Assembly (NCBI GenBank): GCA_002840735.1
Contig: PHBY01000010.1
Coordinates: forward strand, 1 to 64,000
DNA from: Chloroflexi bacterium HGW-Chloroflexi-2
GTDB lineage: Bacteria; Chloroflexota; Anaerolineae; Anaerolineales; Anaerolineaceae
Length of the DNA stretch: 64,000 nucleotides
Direction: 5' to 3'
Part shown: positions 18,809 to 27,482 of the stretch, one piece after another
Layout of the letters: each line of letters opens with the position of its first letter
How positions within the stretch are numbered: the stretch's first letter is position 1
Translations under genes and position numbers: made by a program
Notes under the pieces: generated by a model
Seen by the model: the letters and a program-made list of their open reading frames with translations, nothing else
The model's database searches: none
Told to the model about the DNA's origin: nothing

Positions 18809-19842
18809 TGGAACCATTAATTACCTGTGAGAATTTGGTAAAAATATATTCTTCCTCGATATCCCGTTACCATAAGGGTGTTGAGGTGGTCGCATTACAG
18901 GGACTGGATCTGACCGTGGCACAAGGGGAGATGATAGGCATTGTGGGGGAATCAGGTTCGGGAAAATCGACCCTTTTAAATATTCTGGGTGGGTTGGACC
19001 GCCCTTCGGCAGGAAAGGTATTGGTAGCTGGTGCCAATTTGTTGGAGATGTCTGCCGAAGAATTGAACTTATACCGGCTCAAGAAAGTTGGTTTTGTCTG
19101 GCAGCAGACCACCCGTAACCTGGTCCCTTATTTGAGTGCTTTGGAAAACGTTCAAATTCCGATGCGTATTCACCATATTCCTGAAGAACAGTGTCGCCAA
19201 CGTGCCACACAATTATTGGAGATTACCGGTCTGGCTGATCGGTTGCAGCACTTACCCGGTCAGCTTTCCGGCGGTGAACAGCAGCGGGTGGCTATTGCCG
19301 TAGCCTTGGCCAACCAACCCGATCTGATTCTGGCGGATGAACCTACCGGTGAACTGGATACGATCAACTCAGCCAGGATATATGAGATCTTGAGAAACAT
19401 TAACCGGGATTTGGGGGCAACCCTGATCATCGTCTCGCACGACCCGGGTATCAGCCGATACGTGGACCGGGTGGTCCTGATCCGCGACGGAAAAACCAGT
19501 ACCGAGACGGTCCGGGTTACACTAGCAATCGACCACCATAATAAGAACCAGCAGGATCCGGAAGCGGATAAATACGAAGAATTGTTGATGCTGGACTCTG
19601 TTGGGCGGGTACAGATCCCAAAGCTCATGTTGGATGCGCTCAATATTGGTAGCCGTGTAAGGGCAGAGATAAACCAGGAAGGAATCACCCTTAAACCGGT
19701 GGATGGACACGTCCGTTCTGCGATAAACAGAGATACTACTTTCAAGGATGAGTCGATCTACATGGAAGAAGAGCCGGTGGAAGAAACCCGACAGACTCTA
19801 ATACAGAAATTCAAAAACCTGTGGCGCATGGAGGGGAAATGA
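18808..19842 (+). CDS. ABC exporter ATPase with C-terminal AbrB-like domain
   Basis: 344 residues. The first 235 form a MacB/LolD-type ATPase: Walker A GESGSGKST, signature LSGGEQQRVAIA, Walker [13 protein letters not shown] and switch His in IIVSHD. After a polar linker, residues about 258-298 contain LDSVGRVQIPKLMLDALNIG followed by RVRAEINQEGITLKPV. This is the swapped-hairpin AbrB/SpoVT pattern (DxxGRVxIPxxxxxxLxI). LolD/MacB-class ATPases normally end near 230 residues, so the roughly 110-residue extension is an added domain. Its start overlaps the previous stop, and its own stop overlaps the next start (ATGA). It may regulate, dimerise or bind DNA; none of these is shown. Confidence 0.85.
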   Translation: MEPLITCENLVKIYSSSISRYHKGVEVVALQGLDLTVAQGEMIGIVGESGSGKSTLLNILGGLDRPSAGKVLVAGANLLEMSAEELNLYRLKKVGFVWQQTTRNLVPYLSALENVQIPMRIHHIPEEQCRQRATQLLEITGLADRLQHLPGQLSGGEQQRVAIAVALANQPDLILADEPTGELDTINSARIYEILRNINRDLGATLIIVSHDPGISRYVDRVVLIRDGKTSTETVRVTLAIDHHNKNQQDPEADKYEELLMLDSVGRVQIPKLMLDALNIGSRVRAEINQEGITLKPVDGHVRSAINRDTTFKDESIYMEEEPVEETRQTLIQKFKNLWRMEGK

Positions 19843-20534
19843 AAACCGACTCAATATCTGAACTATTGAGGGTGGAAAACCTCTCGCGTTCCTTCACCAC
19901 CCAAGTAGGCGAGGTAAAAGCATTACAGCAGGTCAACCTGTCGATTGGTGTGGGTGAATTGTTAGCACTTAAGGGGAAATCCGGCTCAGGAAAAACCACT
20001 TTGCTGAACTTGTTGGGCGGGTTGGACCAACCCAGCAGCGGTGAGATCTATTTTCAAGGAGCCGCACTCAGTAGCTTATCAGAGGAGGATCTGGTACGGT
20101 TACGACGCACCCAAATCGGGTTCGTGTTCCAATCCTTTGCCTTAATGCCCACCTATTCCGCATTGGAGAATGTGGAACTGGTATTGAGGTTAGCCGGTGG
20201 TGATCCGCAACAAGACCGGCAACGTGCTATGCAATGTCTTCGGGCGGTAGGGTTGGGTAACCGGGCTCATTCACACCCGGATGAACTTTCAGGTGGGCAA
20301 CAACAGCGGGTGGCTATCGCACGCGCCATTGCCAACCATCCGGATTTGATTCTGGCAGATGAACCCACAGGAGAGTTGGACACTAACACCACCCGCCAGA
20401 TTTTTGGATTATTTCGTCGCCTGGTAAACCAGGAAGGCATCACCGTTTTACTGACATCCCATAATCCCCTGGTAGAGGAAGTCGCCGATCGGACAATAGA
20501 GCTTGAAGATGGGCGAATTATCGATATGAAATAA
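19839..20534 (+). CDS. Second ABC exporter ATPase (MacB/LolD type)
   Basis: 231 residues, starting at the ATG that overlaps the previous stop as ATGA; the further upstream ATG at 19821 lies inside the preceding gene. Walker A is GKSGSGKTT, the signature [12 protein letters not shown], Walker [13 protein letters not shown], and the switch His sits in LLTSHNP. It is compact, with no C-terminal extension. Having two different ATPases with one fused two-unit permease suggests an asymmetric ATPase pair for this exporter. This is the last gene of the operon. Confidence 0.85.
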   Translation: MKTDSISELLRVENLSRSFTTQVGEVKALQQVNLSIGVGELLALKGKSGSGKTTLLNLLGGLDQPSSGEIYFQGAALSSLSEEDLVRLRRTQIGFVFQSFALMPTYSALENVELVLRLAGGDPQQDRQRAMQCLRAVGLGNRAHSHPDELSGGQQQRVAIARAIANHPDLILADEPTGELDTNTTRQIFGLFRRLVNQEGITVLLTSHNPLVEEVADRTIELEDGRIIDMK

Positions 20535-20853
20535 ACTTGTCGTTCCAATTATTCCTATCAGGCAACTAAACCAAATTCTTGAGTGTTGTGAAAACCATTG
20601 TGAGTTGAATTCTGTGCAAAACGGTTATCTAAGCTTCTCTAAATCACTAGAAAATGTGATTGATTATTGACCTGTTATTTTTTCAATCCTGTTGGAGTAA
20701 AAGCACATTAATCCATAAGTCTTTTAAAGAAAGGAAACAACATTTGATAATCTGGTGCGTCGTAATTTGGGAAAAGACATTAATACGGAGTGAAACTAGG
20801 AAACTGAGAATCGAGAATGTAGAAGTGCGTTTCACTTAGGGTTATTTTACAAG

Positions 20854-20882
20854 GTGTAACCTAAAGGTCATAAACAATGTAC
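20854..20882. repeat. Imperfect 29-bp direct repeat, copy 1
   Basis: 29 bases beginning GTGTAACC and ending AATGTAC. They match 20942-20970 at 24 of 29 positions; four of the five differences are transitions. The copies are 88 bases apart. Confidence 0.6.
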
Positions 20883-20941
20883 TTCTGAATAATTGTTGAT
20901 CAGATTTCTTTTCTATTCCAATCGTAAATACCGATCCTCAA

Positions 20942-20970
20942 GTGCAACCAAAAGGCCATAAACGATGCAC
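20942..20970. repeat. Imperfect 29-bp direct repeat, copy 2
   Basis: 29 bases beginning GTGCAACC and ending GATGCAC, with complementary GTGC/GCAC ends. Second copy of 20854-20882. Confidence 0.6.
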
Positions 20971-20976
20971 CAACAA

Positions 20977-21008
20977 AAAAGTGACTGACTCTTTTCAGCC
21001 AGCCACTT
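20977..21008 (-). terminator. Intrinsic terminator of the CBS-ACT gene
   Basis: On the - strand, AAGTGGCTGGCT, six-base loop, AGTCAGTCACTT (two G-U pairs) followed by a T run. It lies about 50 bases past the stop of the CBS-ACT gene. Confidence 0.75.
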
Positions 21009-21060
21009 CCAGAATATTGACCAAGTTTTTTTCTAACCCCTAAAACCCAACACCAAAAAC

Positions 21061-21711
21061 CTAATCGACCTTGATTTCCCGAATATCCTTAATCTCATTC
21101 ACTAAAGGCAGCAGTGCTTTCCGTAAAGTTTCCTCATCAATCTGATCCACCTTCATGGTCACTTCACCACCCACAATGTCCTGTCCGGCGTAGGTAGTTA
21201 TGGCGATGATATTCCCACCCACTTCGTCAATTGCCTGGGTGAGTTTATGAAGCAGACCGGGTTCATTTTTGACCATCACCACCACGCGCCAACCCGGTTG
21301 CCGGCCACCGAGCATGTTCAGGAAAATACGGAAAATATCGGTTTGCGTGATGATCCCGACCACATCCTTCCCCCTCACCACCAGGATACCACCGATGCGA
21401 TGATCAGCCATCAAACGGGCTGCTTCCTCTATTGGAGTATCTTCCGTGACGGTCACAACTTCTTTGGTCATCACGCGTTCCACGGTGATTTTGCTTAGCA
21501 AATAATTTATTTCCCAGACGGATAATGAAGTCGCATCCGAAGGGGATGCGTTCAATAAATCATCTTCAGAGACAATCCCCACCAGCTTGCCTTTTTTCAT
21601 CACCGGATAGCGGCTGACCTTGTCTTTGCGCATCTGAATTAACGCATCCTGAACTGGCATATCAGGTGCTACAAATATAACCGGACTCGTCATTCTTTCA
21701 CCAACCAGCAT
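21061..21711 (-). CDS. CBS-pair protein with ACT domain
   Basis: 216 residues. It carries two CBS motifs (about 7-60 with VSRYPVMKKGKLVGIVSEDDL, and 77-130 with GGILVVRGKDVVGIITQTD) and a C-terminal ACT-like domain (about 140-212, starting WRVVVMVKNEPGLLHKL). CBS pairs bind adenosyl nucleotides, and ACT domains bind amino acids or other small ligands. Proteins with this layout (AcuB-like) are taken to be sensors or regulators; the target is not evident here. It stands alone between a terminator and the SDR gene. RBS-like AGGAG precedes the ATG. Confidence 0.8.
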   Translation of the reverse strand: MLVGERMTSPVIFVAPDMPVQDALIQMRKDKVSRYPVMKKGKLVGIVSEDDLLNASPSDATSLSVWEINYLLSKITVERVMTKEVVTVTEDTPIEEAARLMADHRIGGILVVRGKDVVGIITQTDIFRIFLNMLGGRQPGWRVVVMVKNEPGLLHKLTQAIDEVGGNIIAITTYAGQDIVGGEVTMKVDQIDEETLRKALLPLVNEIKDIREIKVD

Positions 21712-21863
21712 AATATCTCTCCTTACTCAATAATTTCTTTTATTGTACACGATTGAGAACTAAAAAATCACATCAGAATGTACAAAGAAAAATCTGTCAT
21801 TCGTTCATTCGTTTTCTCATTCGTTGACGGCCATTCCAGGGCTTTCTCGCAGCAAGAATTATC

Positions 21864-22637
21864 TCAATAAAACACCAACCCACCATCGATATTAATCGCC
21901 TGCCCATTGATGAACCCGGCTTCCTCCGAAGCCAAAAACGCCACCAGCGCCGCCACATCAGACGGTTTCCCGAACCTCTGCACCGGGATGGTCTTGAGGA
22001 TGCTGGCACTCCACTCTGCAAGGGTTACTCCATTGATATCGGCCAGATGCTGGTAGGTATTCTTTAACATCTCTGACTCAATCGGGCCCGGGCAGATGGC
22101 ATTGGCAGTAATTCCCTTCGGACCCAGCTCTACCGCCAGGGCACGCGTCAATCCCAACACGGCTGCCTTGGTGGAACAATAGGCGATTTCCTCTGAATAG
22201 GCCATCTTGCCTGCCATCGAAGAGAGGTTGACGAAACGTCCCCATTGATTCTTTTCCATGATCGGGATGACTGCCTGCGCGCACAGGAACATGGCTTTGT
22301 AATTTATGTCACTGACCCGATCCCATAATTCCTCGCTGACATCCACCGTGGCGGTGTTGTCAAAGATCCCGGCGTTATTGACCCAGATATCGATCCTTCC
22401 CCAGCGCTTGAAGATTTCCTGCACCACCGCATGAATTTGCTGCTTATCGCGAACATCTAGCAAGAAGCCCTGTGCTTCCACACCGAATTGGGTGCAATGC
22501 TCGACGGTTTTGGTGGTATCGCGAATATCCATCACAGCCAAATGCGCGCCTTCTTCTGCCAGTCGGGCACAGATTTCCTGCCCAATCCCCTGGGCAGCAC
22601 CGGTTACACAGGCTACTCTGCCTTTTAGTCCTCTCAT
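21864..22637 (-). CDS. Short-chain dehydrogenase/reductase (classical SDR)
   Basis: 257 residues from the ATG at 22637, behind AGGAAA and overlapping the amidohydrolase stop as ATGA; the longer frame to 22718 lies inside that gene. The cofactor motif is TGAAQGIG. NNAG is present, along with catalytic Ser (NLSSMAGK), Tyr-x-x-x-Lys (YCSTK) and the C-terminal INIDGG. It is a 3-oxoacyl-ACP reductase-like or polyol/secondary-alcohol dehydrogenase; an acidic Asp after the second strand (VMDIRD) favours NAD over NADP. Coupling to the amidohydrolase suggests the two act in one pathway, with unknown substrate. Confidence 0.85.
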   Translation of the reverse strand: MRGLKGRVACVTGAAQGIGQEICARLAEEGAHLAVMDIRDTTKTVEHCTQFGVEAQGFLLDVRDKQQIHAVVQEIFKRWGRIDIWVNNAGIFDNTATVDVSEELWDRVSDINYKAMFLCAQAVIPIMEKNQWGRFVNLSSMAGKMAYSEEIAYCSTKAAVLGLTRALAVELGPKGITANAICPGPIESEMLKNTYQHLADINGVTLAEWSASILKTIPVQRFGKPSDVAALVAFLASEEAGFINGQAINIDGGLVFY

Positions 22638-24031
22638 GCTCGATTTCCTTTCCAGGTGCGTTTGACCTTTGAATCCGACCCACAGCGTTCCGCCAGCGCC
22701 AGGCTCATTTCCTGGCATTGGCGAAGAATTTCAGCCTCGTCCAGATGTTGAATGATGCCATCCTGCATCAAAATCACCCCATTGGCGATGGTCATCTCCA
22801 CATTTTCCTGCCCGCAGGAATACACCAGGGTGGCTACCGGATCATGGATCGGGACCACCTTGGCGGAATTGGGGGCAATCACAAACAAATCTGCCTGCTT
22901 GCCGACCTCCAGAGAGCCGATCTGGTCTTCCAACCCCAGTATCTGCGCGCCACCCAGGGTTGCCCAATCTAGCACTTGCTGGGCGTTGATCACGGAAGGA
23001 TCTTTAGCCGCGCCTTTTTGTAATAAAGCCGCCATTTTCAGGGTCTCTATCATATCCTGGGAATTATTGCTGCCAGCCCCGTCCACTCCCAGTCCAATTC
23101 TCAACCCGGCATCGCGCATTTTCATCATCGGTGGAATGCCGTTGCCCAGATACATATTGCTGACCGGGTTGTAGGATACCTTAACATTGTTTTTTACGAA
23201 GAGCGCGATGTCCTCATCATCCAGCGTTACACAATGGATGGCCAACAATTCCGGCCGCAGAAAGCCAATCTTCTCCAGATAAGGCACCGAATTCATCCCG
23301 AAGCGATCCTTACTGCAATGGTTATCGACCCAGTTTTCACCGATATGCATGACCATCGGAGTACCCGTGCGCTTGGAAAATGCCAGTGACTTATCCAGCC
23401 CTTCTCCAGAGACCGTCCAGGGTGCTCCAACCGCCATCCAGACAGCCAGGCGATCCGTGGGTGGGTATTTGGTGATCAATTGATCGTATTGGTCAATGAA
23501 CCAATCCGTCGGTCGCATCAGATACTCCGGGATGCCATACTGTAACCCGTAATCCGATATGATGCTGGTGTAAATGCTGCGCAAGCCGCTATCTACCAGG
23601 GCATGGATGTTCTCATCATGGTGGGCAAACGTCTGCGCCATGTAATTCATGTCAATCAGCGAAGTGACGCCACAGTGAATCAATTCCAGACAGCCTGTCA
23701 GACAGACTGTGTACATTTCATCAGACGAAATATTGGCAGCCGTCGGTGCGGTGACTACATAGACCCAATCCTGCACCGACATATCCTCCCCCAGACCTTT
23801 GGTGGCTACCTGGAAGAGATGGTCATGGGTGTTGATCAGTCCAGGAAACACGATTTTTCCCCTCAGATCGACCGTTTTTGAAGCTGAATATTGCGGATCA
23901 ATTTCCATGGATGGACCGATGGCGATGATGCGGTTTCCTTTAATCACGATAGAACTATTCGGCAGAATGGAACGGTTTTCGTCCTGTGTGACAATTAAGG
24001 CGTTTGAAAGAAGTATATCTGCTGTATTCAT
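22634..24031 (-). CDS. Amidohydrolase-family deaminase/hydrolase (TRZ/ATZ, MTA/SAH deaminase type)
   Basis: 465 residues. This is a metal-dependent TIM-barrel amidohydrolase. Metal ligands are visible as NTHDH (about 66-70), the His in VMHIGEN (about 230), AIHC (about 265) and the Asp in LGVDGAGSNNSQDM. The N- and C-terminal beta sandwich ends in GKQADLFVI. Relatives deaminate guanine, 8-oxoguanine, adenosine derivatives or triazines. The HIGEN segment departs from the usual HxxE found in SAH deaminases, so the substrate cannot be assigned. It is translationally coupled to the SDR downstream. A purine-type substrate would fit the transport and hydroxylase genes further along, but that is inference. 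Confidence 0.8.
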   Translation of the reverse strand: MNTADILLSNALIVTQDENRSILPNSSIVIKGNRIIAIGPSMEIDPQYSASKTVDLRGKIVFPGLINTHDHLFQVATKGLGEDMSVQDWVYVVTAPTAANISSDEMYTVCLTGCLELIHCGVTSLIDMNYMAQTFAHHDENIHALVDSGLRSIYTSIISDYGLQYGIPEYLMRPTDWFIDQYDQLITKYPPTDRLAVWMAVGAPWTVSGEGLDKSLAFSKRTGTPMVMHIGENWVDNHCSKDRFGMNSVPYLEKIGFLRPELLAIHCVTLDDEDIALFVKNNVKVSYNPVSNMYLGNGIPPMMKMRDAGLRIGLGVDGAGSNNSQDMIETLKMAALLQKGAAKDPSVINAQQVLDWATLGGAQILGLEDQIGSLEVGKQADLFVIAPNSAKVVPIHDPVATLVYSCGQENVEMTIANGVILMQDGIIQHLDEAEILRQCQEMSLALAERCGSDSKVKRTWKGNRA

Positions 24032-24202
24032 AGATTCTTTTCCTTGTTTGGTTTTTTGAAGGATTAGTCGGGAATGATAAATTCTGATTAATTTTTTCGG
24101 TCAAATGTTAGAATATTTTTCGAATTCTTCAAATTTTCTTTACTGAATCTTTACAATTTTACAGTAAGATTGAATTAATTAAGAAATTTGGAGGTTGTTC
24201 GA

Positions 24203-24772
24203 ATGAAAAAAGTTTTAGTAGTTTTAGGAATTTTAGTTGCAGTACTGGCAATTGGTGGTTCAATTTGGGTGGTGAACGCCCAGACAGACAGTCCACAGGA
24301 TAGCGACGCTTATACTTGCCCCGGTTACGCTGATGGCGATTATCAAGGTAATTATGGTATGTGGGGTAGAGGTATGATGGGCAGATATTACGCTGAAGAA
24401 GGTCAGGTCGGTTGTATATTGGGTGATGAAGAAAATCCGATGCATGATGCCATGCTGGAGTATGCCGCTGGTGTATTGAACCTTTCGGCTGTTGAAATCA
24501 ACACCCGCATCCTCGATGGTGAATCTTTATACCAGATCGCAGAAGCTGAAGGATTATCAGATGATGAAATAGCCACATTAATGCAGGATTTCCACACCAG
24601 TTTCTTCGAATCCGAAGATTTCGATAATGAATTCTTCCAGGGCATGTACGATCGCATGCAACAAAGATGGGATGACGAAGGTTACGAAGGTTTCCCCGGT
24701 GGAGGTTGCCATGGTTATGGTCGATCCGCAGGACGGGGTGGAATGATGGGCTGGTTTGAATCGGAATCATAA
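24203..24772 (+). CDS. Secreted or anchored Gly/Met-rich protein, paralogue of the gene at 27.5-28.0 kb
   Basis: 189 residues from the ATG behind GGAGG; the in-frame upstream ATG at 24188 has no site. The N-terminal signal is followed by NAQ, a possible signal peptidase site. A Gly/Tyr/Met-rich part (GMWGRGMMGRYY) and a conserved helical repeat follow, the latter with MHDAMLEYAAGVLNLSAVEI and then ESLYQIAEAEGLSDDEI. The Cys/His/Gly/Met tail contains CHGYGR and MMGW. The helical part is clearly related to the protein encoded at 27483-27962. It is not a family whose function I can name. The Met, His and Cys content and the adjacent Met-rich sensor kinase suggest metal handling. A terminator follows directly. 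Confidence 0.75.
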   Translation: MKKVLVVLGILVAVLAIGGSIWVVNAQTDSPQDSDAYTCPGYADGDYQGNYGMWGRGMMGRYYAEEGQVGCILGDEENPMHDAMLEYAAGVLNLSAVEINTRILDGESLYQIAEAEGLSDDEIATLMQDFHTSFFESEDFDNEFFQGMYDRMQQRWDDEGYEGFPGGGCHGYGRSAGRGGMMGWFESES

Positions 24773-24792
24773 TCCCCAGGTTTTACTGGTTC

Positions 24793-24821
24793 GGCTGGCT
24801 ATAAACGCCAGCCTTTTTTTT
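24793..24821 (+). terminator. Intrinsic terminator
   Basis: GGCTGGC, seven-base loop, GCCAGCC, then eight T. It closes the secreted-protein transcript before the two-component system. Confidence 0.9.
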
Positions 24822-24905
24822 AAAATGTTTCTGTGTTTGAGTTTTCACTATCATTTTGCGAAGATCGGTTTAAGCATATAATCTTAATATAAAAAAAGTG
24901 GACAT

Positions 24906-25571
24906 ATGCAATCAAAAATATTAGTTGTCGATGATGAACCCGGGATTAGAAGCCTGATCATGGCTTATCTGCAAAAAGAAGGTTATGACCTGCGTGAAGC
25001 AGCAGATGGTCCAACAGCGATCAAGTTAACCCAAACTTTCAAACCGGACCTGATCATTCTGGATATCATGCTGCCAGGCATGGATGGACTGGAAGTATTA
25101 AGTTTAATCAGGCAACATTCAGATCCTTACATCATATTTCTGACAGCAAAAACGGAGGAAACCGATAAAATTGTCGGATTAACTTTGGGTGGTGATGATT
25201 ATGTCACCAAACCATTTAGCCCGCGTGAACTCACTGCCCGCGTAAAATCCGCTCTGAGACGGGAACAAAGGAAACCTGAAAAACAATCGATTATCACCAG
25301 CGAGCATATCCGTTTGGATATGAACAGCCGCCAAATTTGGGTAGAAGGAAATTTACTTGATTTTACCCAGGTGGAATTCGATATTTTACACACATTTATG
25401 CTGCATCATCACCAGGTTCTCAGCCGTGAACAGTTATTGGAACACGTCTGGGGTTATGAATTTTATGGAGAAACTCGTACGGTCGATGTACATGTCGGTC
25501 ATATCCGTAAAAAATTAGGCGATCGGTTTATATCCACCATTCGCGGGGTCGGGTACCGCTTCGACGATTAG
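24906..25571 (+). CDS. OmpR-family response regulator
   Basis: 221 residues. The receiver domain (1-118) has acidic pair DDE near 10-12, phospho-acceptor Asp in LIILDIMLPG (about 52), Thr in FLTAK and Lys in YVTKPF. The winged-helix DNA-binding domain (about 128-221) shows TQVEFDIL, VDVHVGHIRKKLG and RGVGYRF. The sensor kinase gene follows six bases after its stop, so they form one operon. Expected to control nearby envelope or metal-related genes; targets are not demonstrated. Confidence 0.93.
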   Translation: MQSKILVVDDEPGIRSLIMAYLQKEGYDLREAADGPTAIKLTQTFKPDLIILDIMLPGMDGLEVLSLIRQHSDPYIIFLTAKTEETDKIVGLTLGGDDYVTKPFSPRELTARVKSALRREQRKPEKQSIITSEHIRLDMNSRQIWVEGNLLDFTQVEFDILHTFMLHHHQVLSREQLLEHVWGYEFYGETRTVDVHVGHIRKKLGDRFISTIRGVGYRFDD

Positions 25572-25577
25572 GAAAGT

Positions 25578-26735
25578 ATGAAAAAAATCTCTTTTTTCTG
25601 GAAATTATTTTTAGCCATCTTCTTTGGGATTTTGTTGAGTTTGTTAACCCTGATGATTGGATTCCGAATCACGATTCCTTTTGCATTCAGTCGCCATATG
25701 ACTGATATGAACATGATGATGCGTGACCCCGGTAGTATGAATATGGGCATGCGCATGATAGATAACGAATTGTACGATGTATTTTTACTGACATCGACCG
25801 AAGCCATATGGATTGCCCTCCCGGTCGTGCTGCTGATATCATTATTGATCAGCTGGGGGATCAGCCGTATCATTGAGTCCCCGTTGCAGAAAATGTTCGT
25901 TGCTGCGCAGGATATTGCTTCCGGTCAATATCATCGTCGCATTCCACTTGCGATGGATGCAAATAAATCAAAGGTAGATCCGATTCAAAAATTGGCAATA
26001 GGATTCAATCAAATGGCTGCCAGCCTGGAGGAAACGGAAAAAATGCGTCAACAATTGATCGGTGATATCTCCCATGAATTGCGCACTCCGCTAACTACCA
26101 TCAAGGGTTCTATGGAAGGCTTGATCGATGGGGTTGTCCAGGGGAACGAACAAACCTATCAGCAGCTTTATCAGGAAGCAGATCGCCTGCAAAGACTGGT
26201 GGATGATTTACAGGAATTAAGCCGTATCGAAGGTGGCGCTTATCACTTAAACCAGCAATGGATCTCCATTGCGGAATTATTTTTAAACATTTCTAAAAAA
26301 TATGAACCTCGTTTTCAAGAAAAGCAAGTCCAGTTTTCTATTTCAATTCCAGAATCAAATATCATGATTTGGGTTGATCCGGATCGATTGGAACAGGTTC
26401 TGGTAAATTTATTGATGAATGCGCTGCAATTTACCAATCCTGGTGATTCTGTATCACTCTCTGCACAACAACATAGAAATGAGCTGAAAATTCAGGTTCA
26501 GGATAATGGTTCGGGGATTACCTCAGAACATTTGCCTCATATTTTCACCCGCTTTTATCGGGTGGATAAATCTCGCTCCAGGAAAAGTGGTGGTTCGGGG
26601 ATTGGACTGACCATTTCAAAGCATCTGGTTGAAGCCCATGGCGGAACAATAACCGTGTCCAGCGCCGGTCCGGGTCTGGGATCCACTTTTGAGATCAAGC
26701 TGCCGCTGGAAGATAAGAAAGTAAAACAAGCGTAG
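25578..26735 (+). CDS. Sensor histidine kinase with Met-rich extracellular loop
   Basis: 385 residues. The first membrane helix is about 8-30, with a short outside loop at about 31-70, a second helix at about 73-95, then HAMP. The H-box is ISHELRTPLTTIKG, followed by N-box LLMNALQF, G1 DNGSGI and G2 GSGIGLTISKH. The outside loop has nine Met in residues 41-60 (41, 44, 46, 47, 48, 54, 56, 58, 60) next to His40. Such Met clusters are known Cu(I)/Ag(I) ligands in copper-resistance proteins. The loop is too short for a folded PAS or Cache domain, so direct metal sensing is plausible. Partner of the upstream regulator. Confidence 0.9.
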   Translation: MKKISFFWKLFLAIFFGILLSLLTLMIGFRITIPFAFSRHMTDMNMMMRDPGSMNMGMRMIDNELYDVFLLTSTEAIWIALPVVLLISLLISWGISRIIESPLQKMFVAAQDIASGQYHRRIPLAMDANKSKVDPIQKLAIGFNQMAASLEETEKMRQQLIGDISHELRTPLTTIKGSMEGLIDGVVQGNEQTYQQLYQEADRLQRLVDDLQELSRIEGGAYHLNQQWISIAELFLNISKKYEPRFQEKQVQFSISIPESNIMIWVDPDRLEQVLVNLLMNALQFTNPGDSVSLSAQQHRNELKIQVQDNGSGITSEHLPHIFTRFYRVDKSRSRKSGGSGIGLTISKHLVEAHGGTITVSSAGPGLGSTFEIKLPLEDKKVKQA

Positions 26736-26807
26736 AATCTACCCATTGCATCTGCTTATAAGTAGTTGAATGCTAACTAAGATTTTGACGCTGAAAAAGG
26801 AAAGAAA

Positions 26808-27446
26808 ATGAGAAAGATCGAGAAAGTGACCGCTTTTGTGACCGGAGAAACCAACCATGGTTTGGAATTATTACTCTTCAAACACCCATAAGCCGGTATC
26901 CAAATCCCGGCTGGGACGGTTGAACAAGATGAATCTCCCGAAAAGGCCGTAATTCGCGAAGTGCAGGAAGAAACCGGTCTGACTGAATTAGAAATCCAAT
27001 CCTTGATTGATTCAGAGATTGAAACTGCTCCAAACGGCAACAAGATAATTATTGCGCCTGCTACTGTATATTCACGCCCCGATATCACCAGTTGTGATTG
27101 GATACAGATCAAGTTTACAATCTATGTCAGTATTAACAGAAAAGAATCTGGTTTTACCCAAATCACTTATCTTGAATATGATCAGGTACCGGACCCCAAC
27201 TACATCAGTATGCAGATCACCGGCTGGGTACCGGATGAATTTCTGGTGCCCTAAATTCGCAGGCACTTCTACCATTTGAAATTTTCCGGTCAGTCGCCTG
27301 AAAGATGGGAGATTTATTCCGATTACCATACATTTGAGCCATTCTGGGCACCATTAGATGACTTACCAAAGCTCATTACCCCACAAAATCAATGGTTAAA
27401 TTACTTGGATAAAGTATTACATTTTAAACAAAAACGAGCGGAGTAA
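26808..27446 (+). pseudogene. Nudix hydrolase pseudogene with two in-frame TAA stops
   Basis: From ATG 26808 (behind AGGAAAG) one reading frame runs 212 codons to TAA 27444, interrupted by TAA at 26889-26891 and 27252-27254. No frameshift is needed. The Nudix box is intact: Gly, then the Glu and REVQEETGL (Gx5Ex7REUxEExGU), near 26919-26985. The text before the first stop (LLLFKHP) and after it (AGIQIPAGTVE) is normal for the family, as is the end PFWAPLDDLP. The first stop probably replaces Tyr and the second Lys (AAA to TAA), each a one-base change. An intact protein would hydrolyse a nucleoside-diphosphate-linked compound. Its end overlaps a terminator hairpin. Confidence 0.75.
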
Positions 27447-27465
27447 ATCCGCTCATTATTTTTCG
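27431..27465. terminator. Bidirectional intrinsic terminator
   Basis: GAGCGGA (27436-27442), loop GTAAA, TCCGCTC (27448-27454). It is followed by ATTATTTTT on the + strand and by a T run (GTTTTTGTTT) on the - strand. It ends the Nudix remnant and the convergent secreted-protein gene. Confidence 0.85.
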
Positions 27466-27482
27466 TTATATGAATATTCTGA

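Larger units (their letters stand above)
20535..20978. other. Intergenic region between convergent units
   Basis: About 440 bases with no supportable gene. It contains an AAGTG/CACTT inverted repeat near 20823-20837 and the two copies of the direct repeat listed separately. Confidence 0.4.
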
